DNA from: Owenia fusiformis | Taxonomy: Eukaryota; Annelida; Polychaeta; Sabellida; Oweniidae | Reading direction: 5' to 3' | Assembly (NCBI GenBank): GCA_903813345.2 | Contig: CAIIXF020000009.1 | Span: 18,873,759-18,937,758 of the forward strand | Length of the DNA: 64,000 nucleotides | Part shown: piece after piece, positions 26,801 through 38,800 of the stretch | How positions within the stretch are numbered: position 1 is the first letter of the stretch | How the letters are laid out: every line of letters starts with the position of its first letter | Program-made: the position numbers and the translations under genes | Notes under the pieces: generated by a model | What the model was told of the DNA's origin: nothing | Seen by the model: only the letters and a program-made list of their open reading frames with translations | Databases searched by the model: none

Positions 26801-29800
26801 GATCGCTAAAATGAACCAAGAATCTAACCAAACAATATTTTAGAAAACCCAGAAGGTCCCCTCAAATTAATGAATGGTTTTCCCGGATTATCTTCATTAT
26901 TTCTAATGAAGACTGCTGGATATTGATCTTAAGTTATGACTTATGATTTTAATGATAGATCATCTTTTTTATGTAAAAGTCGTGTAAAGACGTGAGAATA
27001 GGGGGACCATTTTTTATTCAATTTTGGTGACTACTCTATTATCGCCTGCTTGAGTTCCTTCGATAGTCAATCTTTTTCTGATTTTTTTGGCATAACTTGT
27101 CATTCCTTGATATTTGTTGAACTTTGTGAAGCTTTGAGAATGTTTTTTTAGCAAACGGGCGCTAAAATTGCACGATCTCTTGGACCCGAATTCATTTTAC
27201 ATGCTTGCAAGATAGGCAAAACTCGCGAGTTTACTCAATTATAGCTAGCTCGCTATTGAGTTGAAATAGATTGCAAGTTTCTAGAGGACAACTCGAGGCA
27301 ATGTATAGGCAGTTCTGACGAGCTGTACTCGAGTTGTGGACTCGGGAGTTACACCTCTAGTGTACATATGTGCGATTTTGTTGAAATTTTACATGTGCCT
27401 ACTTCATATTACACTTTTTTGTGAGAATTTGACTAGTGAGCAACCAGTTTTTATTTTGCTATAACTGAAAAAGTAGAAGGATTTTGTAAAAATGGCAGTA
27501 ATGCCTGTTCTATGGGATTTGCTACGCTTTGGCGTTGTTGTTGTCTAGTTTAATTTCATCATGATTTATAAATTGAATGGTTCAATGTTTCATTTTTTCT
27601 GGGTCTTTCTTGTTGCCTCTGCCACTACTCACCCATCTTTTTCCGCTGTTGAAAATGATATTTAAATCATGTAAAGTAAGGACTTACACCTGATGATTGA
27701 AAAAATTTAAATCTACTTTTAAAAAAGACACTTTTTGTCGATTATTGCGCTAAAGTAATTTCCCGTATTAGCTTTATTAAACCTAAATTAGAGGAAATAT
27801 GGACAGTATCTTCTGTAGTTGCAATATTAAGAATGTTTGGAATAATTATCCCAACAAACGAAGTTCGGTAGGGATATAGTGAAGCCCTCTGTCCGTCCGT
27901 CAGTCAGTCCGGAATATAACTCAAATATTAGTTGACCGATTTTCTTCATATTTTGTGGAAAGATGTATATTGATGAATGGTTTCACTCAAAAGAAATTTT
28001 TTCAAGATGGCCGCCACTTTAAAAATGACGGGACTTTTTCGCAAAAATCATAAATTTTTCATTCTAAACCAAAGTAATCAATATTATTGTTTGAAATTTT
28101 GGTAGTATATTCACAACATCTATCTATTTCACATATATTCCATGTTTTTCATCCTGACCCCCAGGGGCAGTGTATGGGGGGTCAGGAAAACAGAAATTTT
28201 CGCTAATTTTTAGATCTTTCTGAAGTATAGCTTTATTATACTCAAATGAAAGGCAATTAAGAGTAGATTGCAAATATTGTATCTTTTTTTCTGATTCTAG
28301 CCTCGTAAAATTCAAAATGGCCGCCTAATGTACGATTTGGCAATAATTTTTCGATCCCTTCAAAGTATGGCTATATTATACTCAAATTGAAGGAATTTTG
28401 GAGTAGATCACAATTGTGGTATTATTTTTCAGATTTGTACCTCAGAAAATTCAAAATGGCTGCTTTGCAGGAATTCGCAATTCTAAAATCTAAATTTTTC
28501 AATTTTAACCAAAGTAATGAGTATAATTGATTGGAATTCGGTAATTGATATTTTGTTCGTTGGGATTTGCTACTCGGCAGAGTTGCCGTTATCTAGTTAA
28601 AGCATTATAAACTAATAAGCATTTATAAGCAAAATAAAAACAAGTTCAGATGTGAGCATTAACAGTTTATTTCGTACAATATCAAAAGATTTAGGTATTT
28701 TGTCAATGAAATCACATAATTTATTCTAGTTCCATAAATACACAAAGTAGAATAATATTGTTTTTACCGTGACAAATGAAATGTACATTTTTCTCTGAAA
28801 CTATAATTGATGCTGATTAGTTGGTATATAGATACATTGAAGAGGTGCTCGTGAATTGAGTGTGATCAACTCAGCAAAGACACTTGTTGCAAGTTAGTAT
28901 TCATTATCAAAGGAGCAAAGAAAGGATGTCTCATACAATAATTTTAGGCATACTTGTTTTTAAAACAGTGTGCTTTGTGTCTGTGATATCTCAGTGCTGC
29001 GATTTACAGACTGCTGCACCAGGTATGAATCTTAATTAGTTTCAGCTCTTTTTAAATTGATGTAAATCATGTATCAGATCTTGCTAATGGTTCAAGTCAC
29101 TCATTCTCTGAGAAGCAGTAGTAGAATTCTCTGTAAGTGAACAGTTAAGGTGTCTTTTTTGTTGTTCACTTTTCTTTTAATCTCATGATTCAGTAATTGT
29201 TTTGTTTTCATTGTAAGTCAGTTAAAAAGCCGTTTAGATGATATATTCCAGTTCACCATGACTGTCGTAGAGTAGATGGGATTAGTGTCACTAATATTGA
29301 AACAATCGATGGTCACAGATTTACAGCTCTCTGTAGAGATAGGCGCTTGGTAATTGCTCGAAGATTTGACGGATCTGTAAGCTTTGATCGAACTTGGGAA
29401 GAATACAAAAATGGGTTCGGTGATCCAAAGGGAGAGTACTTCATAGGGTTTGACAATCTCATTGCTCTTTTACATCAGAAACGCTATGGATTACGAGTTG
29501 AGCTAACAACATGGGACTGCGAGACCAAGTATGCTCACTATAGTGGATTTTGCATTGATTCTGAGGCAAAAAAATACAAACTCAGACTGAGCAACTATTA
29601 TGGCACCGCAGGTGATGGGTTGATGGAGCGACATAGTGGTATGCAGTTTAGCACAAAAGACAGAGACAATGATAATCATAGTGGCCAGTGTTCTGAAATG
29701 AGGAATGGGGCATATTGGTATGATGACTGCACTGATTCAAACCTCTTTGGACATTACTCTACTGGTCCGGAGTGTGCAGAAGGAGCATGGCGTTGTATTA

Positions 29801-32800
29801 ACTGGAAGCAATGGCCAGACACACTTCTTAGTGATGCCAAAGCTGAGGTCGCAAAGGAATTGTACTCATTCAAATCTGTAGAAATGAGACTCTATTAGCC
29901 TGTACTATGTACAAATGGCAAAAATGATGAAATAAATTTAAAGAAACAGTATCAAACAAATGTTTTTAGGATACAGAAGACAGTTTAAAATTTATTAACC
30001 ATTACTATCTTGACAGAATAAAAATACATATGATACGACATCAGATACTGTACATCACGGCATTTTACTGCATTTTTACATGCATACTTACTTTTAAAAC
30101 CGCGATATCTCGACAGCAAAATCATATTTTTCTACAATTTTTCGTCATCAGTTGAACACATATGTCCATGAAATGTTTTGCCTATCGGAATTCCAAATAA
30201 TTGATTTGGGACTTTTTGAATGAGAATCACGCAAGCCATATTATGTGACTTTCTATGCTAAAACCGGATGTGGACTGTAACATTTTGAAGAAAAATGATT
30301 TTAATTTTAAATGCAAGAATGAAGATAACTTTTTCATTTCTTAACGGATCTTTCTCAAATTTTCACAATATTTAAATTCACCATTTTGGAAAAGACAAAA
30401 CGGATTCTGTGTGATGACGTCATAATATAACAATGCTAACTTAACGCTTATATTTATGCCAAGAAAGTGTGGACAGGCAGATATATTCATATAGGCATAT
30501 ATTCTATATTTTTATCAAAAAACTACACCATTTCAATTAAAATTCAGCCTGTAAGAAGTATAGATTGAAAGAAATATGAAGTGAAGCCATGTGAAAAATT
30601 CACAAAATTACGTTTCATTTTTTGAGTTCAAATATTTCTAATTAAGAGATAAACATTCAAAACATTCCAATGTTTCACCATGTTCTTTTAAATATACCTC
30701 TTACTACATACAATTAATTTCATTTAATTTGAACCAGTATATATTGAGATAGACATCATTTTATCACTGCAACCCCAAGTGAAGCCTTTACGAAATAAGA
30801 CGTTATGCCGTTAGCGTATTATATGTTCTCCTTTATTATTCATTGCTTTAAATAAATAAAACTAAATATTTGAGTTAAAATAAATTACAAATAATACATT
30901 TAACAATCCTTAATATCTTCCCGTCTGTGTATATCAGTTGAATATGACAAGGGGCTCTGTGAAAGAGTCTAGAAAGACGTTGCAACAACGAGAGCGCAGG
31001 GCCGAAAAGCGCGACAAAGAAGAAAAGGGGTAGGGTTTGAAATGTCTACTTTCTGGTGATTCTCATTCTGTATATCGTGACACAACCTTTTTGAATATAG
31101 AATTGTATTGAAGCGCACATTAATCTGAACAAAACTTGAAGTTTTTAAGAAGATTCCAACAATATTAAAACTTTTGCAATTACTTGGAGGAGCATTGCGC
31201 ATATTTATCGCATAAATCTTTGCATTTTGTCAGTAAAATGAACAATTACAATGTTACGCCATGATGTACAGTATCTGATGTCGTATGACATACAGATAAA
31301 TAATATTTTTTACTCTCTTTTCAATATACTAGATACGAGTAGATATAATCTTGATTTACTTCATTAAACATTCAAAATTTACTTAAAGCGATATCATATT
31401 TGACGTCTACATCTAAAATTGGATCTAGAGATGTGGTTTAAAAAAGTATTTACCAAGTTTGAAAATTTAATTTTCTTTGAAAATGTTCAAAATAGTCAAC
31501 TACTGGATAATATTAAAGCAATCAGAAAATAAAAAGTGGCAATTTTTAAAGTCCCCATCTAAAGTTTAAACCACTTTGGCTAATATTGTAGTCTTACCAA
31601 ATGTTATCAAAGTGTGATATGTGAAACTTTTTTTTTAAATTTAAAAAAGTGGTTTTTGATAGACTTTTTGTTCCAAAATTTGTGAATTTATTTAAAACTA
31701 ACTTTTAGAGGTCACGCATATCTTTTAATTAGCCACAATTCATACCAATGCATAGCATTCATCTCGCATGTTTTTTTGCCGAAAAAATTAAAGCGAGAAA
31801 TGAACTTATCAGTGCATGAAAATGGTTCCGAGAAAAATGCATTTCAAAATTTTAGTTCTCATAGAAACCAATGGTACAATGATATCTAAAACATAATATA
31901 TTTAAGAAATATAGACCAAAGAGTTTCTAGTTTCGAATAACACCCCGCTGGTATCGGCACAAACGTTTTCTATATCCCGAACGACCGAAGGGAGTGAGGG
32001 GTTCGAAAGCTTTTGTGCCGAGACCAGCAGGGTGTTATTCGAAACTAGTAACCCTGCTCTGAGGTCTATATTACGATTCGAACATGAAAACTCACCAAAT
32101 TGTTTCGAATATTCATCATGGTCCGCCATTACTACGACCCACTGTTATGACGTCACACATTACACGTATTAACTGGGTTATTGATCTCGAATATAACCCA
32201 GCTGAAGCATTGACTTTGTTTACAGTTTATAGAAGGCGTGAATACAGTCATGTTCGAATCTTCCTTTTAACCTGGTTAGACAATCAACATTGGTTTATTA
32301 TTGAAGTTTAGCATATTTAGAAAAGATTGACATCTAAAAAAAATTGAAAATTTTTTTCAAAAAGTTTTTGGTACCTTAGTTACATCACTAATGTTTCAAA
32401 ATATTTTTGATATGCTAAAACATTGAAGTGGCCCATTAAATATGGCATTTTATTATTGGAATAGTGTCTCCTTTGTTCAATCTTTGCATTGGTGTTAAAA
32501 AGAATCTTTTTTGAAATGCATTTAGAAATATTTGATGTTTAAAAAATTTCAACTTTTTTTGAAAAATGGCGGGAAATTTGAATATTTGAGAAATGAAATG
32601 CTCACAACTTTTTTTCAAAAAATTTTGTTTTTCAAAAATCTCTAAAATAACTTTTTAAGTCATGACAAATAGTAAATAAATGATAAAAAAATATTTTCAA
32701 ACTTTAGACGGGGACTTTAAGTAATTGTTTACAAGGTAAGATATAGTATAAAAGTTTATGTGTACATGACAAGTGTGATATTTGTAGACCAGTATAGGAC

Positions 32801-35800
32801 AATAACCATTTGTTCTTTCAATGTTATAGAGAAATTAATGAAATGGTGCAACGTGAAAATTATATTCTAGAACATTTTAAGATTGAATTAAAGATGTATT
32901 AAAACCAACAGAATCTCTTATAATCCCACTGAACAAAGTTCAAGGGGATGTAGAAAAGCCAGCCGTCCATTCATCTGTCCGTTTGTCTTGGCAATTCAAA
33001 TAGCCACCATTTTTCGTGAAAATGTAATCTTTGATCACTCAAATAGGAGTTGACGGATTTGGTTCAAATTTTATATGCTGATGCATAGGGACAAAGGAGC
33101 TTTATTCAAGAAGAGATTTTCAAGATGGCCACTAAATTTCGAAATGGCCACCATTTTAAGTCAATAACGTTATTTTTGATTATTCAAATACCAGTTGACA
33201 GACTTTAATCTAATTTTATATGCTGATACCTAGGGACAAGAAGACATTTTCAAGATGGCTGCTGATTTTTAAATGGCTGCCATTTTTTATAAAAGATTGT
33301 AATCTTTGATAACTCAAATACCAGTAAACGGATGCTATATATAACGATATGCGGATGCTAAGGGACACAGGAGCTCTGCTCAACAAGGAATTTCTAAGAT
33401 GGCAGTTGAATTTTAAAATGGCCACCATTTTTTGTAAAAGAACGTAATCTTTGATAACTCAAATACCAGTCGACAGATTTTGTTCAAATTTTATAGGCTA
33501 TGCCTAGGGACAAAGGAGCTTTGCTCAAGAAGACGTTTTCTTGATGGCTGCTGAATTTCAAAATGGCCACAATTTTTCGTAAAAACGTAATTTTTGATAA
33601 CTTAAATACCAGTAGACAGACTTTGTTCAAATTTTATATGCTGATGCCTAGGGACACAGAAGCTCTGCTCGATAAGGAATTTTCAAGATAGCAGCTGATT
33701 TTCAAAATGGCCACCATTTTTTCGTAAAAGAACGTAATCTTTGATAACTCAAATACCAGTTGACAGATTTGGTTGAAATATTAAATGCTGGTGCCTAGAG
33801 AAGAGAGCTCTGCTCAAGGAGACATTTTCAAGAAGGCCACTTAATTTCAAAATGGCCGCCATTTTTTGTAGAAAACCATAATCTTTGATGATCAAATACC
33901 AGTAGACTGATTTTATACACTGATGCCTAGAGATAAAGGAGCTCTCTTTAAGATAGCAGCTGAAATAGCCACCATTTTTCATAAAAAAAATATAATCTTC
34001 AATAACTCAAATACCAATGGACAGATTTGGTTCTTTCATATGCTTATACCTAGGGACATTCGGAAGCTCTGTTCAAGAAGGGATTTTCAAGACTGCTGCT
34101 ATTTATCAAAACTTTTTTTGTTCGGTGGGATTTTCTACTCCGTGGAGTTGCTGTTTTCTAGTTAGCTTGTACTTAGCACAAATAACAAAATCTTTTGTTA
34201 TTTTGACTTCAAAGCTTGTGATATTTCCCCTTTCCTTTAACAAAAGCTAAGCCAAAGTAGAAATATACATTAGTTTCACATATGTATGCATCATAATAAA
34301 AAAAAAAGATTTTTTTTATCAATTGACACTTAACAAAAAATGATTTCCAGTGAAAAGAGCACTACACAATTATTCATTACAAATGCAAGAAACAGATTTA
34401 AATACATAGTAGCCCGGACAGAATTGTTCAATGGTCACTTTTTCTTTATAACTTTTTTAATTTTCAGTATTATCAAAATCTGATTAGATACTTGAAAACT
34501 AGAGTAAAATTCTGACATGCTTTAAAAACATTTAAGGAACATCCCTTAATTTATTGATATTACGAGGGGAGATCCAAAAGTCTTGGACGCCCTGCTCTAA
34601 TTTTGTTAGTTTTTGATAAAATTACTTTAAACTTCCCAATAATAAAGACCTACAACTTAACTACTTTGTGTATTAATTTCATGGAGAAATGATATAATTT
34701 ATGTAGTTTTCTAGATAGTTTTTAATATAGGGACCCTGCCACCCGGAACGGTATTCACATATGGCAACTTTCAGCCTTTAATGTTGCCGCCATTTGACTT
34801 GTTTCGCAAGTCTTGACCACTATCTTTCTTTGAATTTTGAATGTTAAACCATCTTAGTTTACTTCCTTTGTTACTAGGCAACCAATTTATTGCGTTTTAA
34901 TTATAATGTCACATATAACGATGGTCATATATGTCAAATTCAAGGAAATTGACATTAGCAAGCAACCCTCACTCTGGTATCATTTGTGCTCCAAGATGGC
35001 TGCTGAAGTGCAGAACACGAAAGAATTCAAAGTGGAACAAAGAATTCTAAAAGATATTCTCACTATTATTGACCTTGAGCAGTCACCATATGCACGATGT
35101 AGTCTAGATATGGCTCCGTGTGATTTTCTCCCTTTTCTCCTCGTTGAAAATGAGAGTTGAAAGAAAATGTTTTTATTCATTGGATGAGGTTTAGAGTGGC
35201 ACCCCAGCAGCATTTGTATCACACAAGCAATGGCAGTTTCATAAATGTCTTCCATCCATTGGTAAAGCGGTATGAAAATTGTGTTAAAATTCGCTTAAAA
35301 TATTAGAAAAGTGGGTCTTAATATGAAAAGATGATGATGGCAGATGACAATCAGATTGAAAATCGGAAATTCTCTCATATCACGACTGGAACAAAGCTGT
35401 GCACCTGCACCTATAGTATTTGCCATATTAATAGTTGTGACGTGATTTGCTATATTTAAATACCGTTCCGGGTGGCAGGGGCCCGGTATTTAAAAATATT
35501 TAGAAAAGTAGCTAAAATGTATTATTTTCTGGTGAAACTATTACACAAAGTTGTTAAGATGTTGATCTTTATTATCTGAAAGTTTCATGTAATTATTTAA
35601 GAAAATAGCAAAGGTAGAGCGAGGCGTCCAAGACTTTTGGATCACCCCTCGTATAGGGTGAATTTGAATGTTCATTTGAAAATTAATATTTACAAAATGT
35701 CATAGGCCTAGGAAGTCATATAGACTGCTGCTTTGGTATGAGGTAATGACTGCATTTAAAACCTTGTTTTAAATTGACTCGTATGTATACCGCTACATGT

Positions 35801-38800
35801 ACTTAAAAAGGTTTGTACATTGTATGTACAGTATATTGGTTGGGGTTGCAGGATTTTTGGCCATTCCACTGTTACCCGTAGTGGATAGGCAACCCTAGTT
35901 TGTTTAACCCGTGCAACTATAGGGTCATACTGCCACAGTTTTTGGCTCACACAGTGAGCCTATGGGTCCGTCCGTTGGTCTGTCCGTCTGTCCGTCCGTT
36001 GGTCCGTCTGTCCCTCCGTTGGTCCGTCCGTCCGTCAACGTTGGCCGCACAAATTAAAACTGCTATTCAGATTGAGTCCTATCCACATTCATTTTATGCA
36101 TATCCATAATGCCTATTTGACCTATCATCGCCATTTCCCAAGTTCGCCCGGTTTCCGAGAAATTGCGAATTTTGACGTCAAAAAGTCAAATTTTCTGTAA
36201 ATACTAGACACTTTGTTGAAGTAGAACTTTCAAATACCTTTTAGTAGTTGGTGTATATGCAACTTATGTCCTCTGAAGATTTCAAAGCTCTTGGAATTAC
36301 GGTTTTTGGTGTTTACTCTATAAAATTTGAAAAAAAGTAGGACTTCGTTATTTTCAGGAAACTTTCTCATGTATAAAGTCAATGGCAGGTTTTGTGATTG
36401 ACAAGATTCTTAAAGTTTGCCTTATACTTGATCATTTCCTGCAATAAATTACATCATTAATAGATTTAAGCATTCCCTACATATTTCTCAATATATGTCA
36501 GCATCAAATTTTTACAGTTTTTGAGATATTTGATGTCAAAAAACAGTAAAAATAAGTTATTTTTCAACTTGCTTCAATTTGACCAAATTTGTTTTTGAAA
36601 ATCATCTACAAGTTACCAGGAGTTCAAATCTGACATTAGTTTTAGGATTTGACCTTTACTTGACCTTCAGTGACCTTCGAAAGGTCAAAAAACTTGACTT
36701 TTCAAATTGATTTTTGGATGTAAATTTTGGTCAGCTTAATCACAAAAGACCTTACTGAGCTCTGAATAAGTAAAATTTTCAAGGTCAAAGGTCATCAAAT
36801 AGGTCACACAACTATGCTATCTAAGTTTGTCAAAGTTCGAGACTACAAATCCAAATCAATATTTTTGTTTCAAAGTCAGGATATAAATTCCTCCGAAGGT
36901 TCCAAACTGTGTGAGCATAGGACCGTGGGTCCTTCATTAATGTATTTCCCATTCACACTCCTCTTAACCCATCCTCGGCATGCATGTGAATTGTTCTTCA
37001 GCTTTTCAATGGCCTCTGAGATGGCTGTTTGGAGCTCTTGAAAAGACTGAGGACCTACTCTCATCACACCCCGCACATTTGGGCGCCACCTTTTCACATC
37101 CTCATGAACACAACCCCGAACATTTCAATAGATTTGAGTTCATATACCCTTGGAAGGAGTTGACCTCTTATATTTGATGATTAGTCAGTTGGTGCATTAC
37201 ATCAGGATTGTAAAAGTGGCAGCATGACCTTATAGGCCTATGACAATCTTTAAATATTGACTCTTAACTGAACATTCAGATTCACGAAATATGCTGCCAT
37301 TTTGAACAAATATGAGGCAAAATGGTGAATTATGTATTTGCGTCACTCATACTATGAATGCCTATAATATCAACAAATTAAGAGATGTTCCTTAAATATT
37401 TATTTATGTGAGAATTTCACTCTAGTTTTCAAATATGTAATCAGATTTTGATAATACTGAAAACTAAAAAAGTTATTAAAGAACAAGTGACCATTGAACA
37501 ATTCTGTCTGGGCTACTATGTAGCATAAATTTAAAACAAGTAAAAAGATTAAGTGCATCTTTCAGTTTAGTTGGGGGAATTTACCCCTGTATTCCATACC
37601 TACTAAGGTTCTAGGTACATAACGAGCGGGAATAAATACTGTATCTAGGGATATATCACTGAGGAGCTGGGCGGGATGGATACAGCCTGTATCCATCCCG
37701 CCCCGCTCCCAAAAAAGCGAACTTGATTTACGTTCGTTTTTCCTATGCATACAAAAATGTCAGACGAAAGTGGAGATTTTGCACTCAGATTTGGAGACAT
37801 TGACGTCGATTCATTTATCGAGGAATCACAAAACGAAAATACTTACAAAAAAACAAAGCTCGATGTAGCAACTCTTAAAGGATTCTTGGAAAGCAAAGGG
37901 GAAACGAGAAATATCGAGGACATCGAACCGGATAAACTAAACAATTTTCTTGGATCATTTTTTGTCAACATTCGACAGAAAAATGGGAGTGAATATCAAC
38001 CCGGGTCTCTTCAGAACTATTTTGGAAGTTTTGTAAGACATTTAAGACATAAGAATTACGCAGTAGATATTATAAAGGATCAAACATTTAGTAAAGCTCG
38101 TGCTGCATTGAGCAGCAAACAGAAACATTTGAAGGGGAAAGGATTAGGAGGGCGCCCAAATGCCTGTAGGAGTCTGAGTGATACAGAGATAGACAAACTC
38201 TACAGTTCAGGTTTGTGTAAGATTATTTCAGAATTTCCCAAGGTCTGTTGCAAGAGCTACATGAACCAATTATTTATACTCTCTGTTTTATCGATTAGCC
38301 TATCTTCTTTTGGGTCAAATTAGAGACTATAATTTGTTGTTTCATTTTCTTACTAGTCTACATTGTTGTTAATGCCGCTTTTACTGTCATTTTCAGGTGT
38401 TATGGGATTATCCGACCCGTCCGCTTTAGCATTTACGGTTTGGTGGAATAACATCAATCATTTTGGTGCAAGAACAGGAAAGGAAAGCAGAGACATGTGC
38501 TTTGGTGATTTTGAGATCGTAGAACAACCGAATGCTAAAACCTACATAGAGTTCTCAGAGCGTCATACAAAAACCCGATCGGGTTCCAATATCAACAACA
38601 TCAAGGATAGAGTTCGTATGTATAGTACCTCAGGAGATCCAGATGATGCCAGGGACCCAGTGTCCGTATTTCAGAAATATGTTAGTAAGCGCCCACCAAG
38701 CACTAAATCACCTGATTATCCCTTTTACCTGGGACTGACTCAAAATAAAGATTGGAGGGATGAAGATGCTTTCTGGTTTACAACGAATCCAATGGGGCAT

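Larger units (their letters stand above)
23863..27548 (+). mobile_element. HINE-like element A3, interrupted
   Basis: The 5' end TCCCATCGAATGAAGTTG matches A1 through roughly 250 bp of left arm. The right end at 27370-27548 matches A1 with hairpin GCTACGCTTTGGCGTTG (from 27521) and CTAG^T. Between them are core repeats, a roughly 180-bp satellite, and the mariner-like MITE at 25650-26511. The (TCCG)n tract is almost lost. The spacing of 3.7 kb versus 1.2 kb in A1 reflects later insertions. Confidence 0.6.
34403..37522. mobile_element. Composite TIR element E with nested insertions
   Basis: Termini TACATAGTAGCCCGGACAG and its inverted partner, with inverted arms of at least 155 bp. The interior holds a mariner-type long-TIR element (34561-35653) and a HINE-like family B element (35945-36933). 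The right arm (GATATTATAGG, near 37361-37374) preserves the uninterrupted version of the site where the mariner-type element entered the left arm. Confidence 0.65.
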
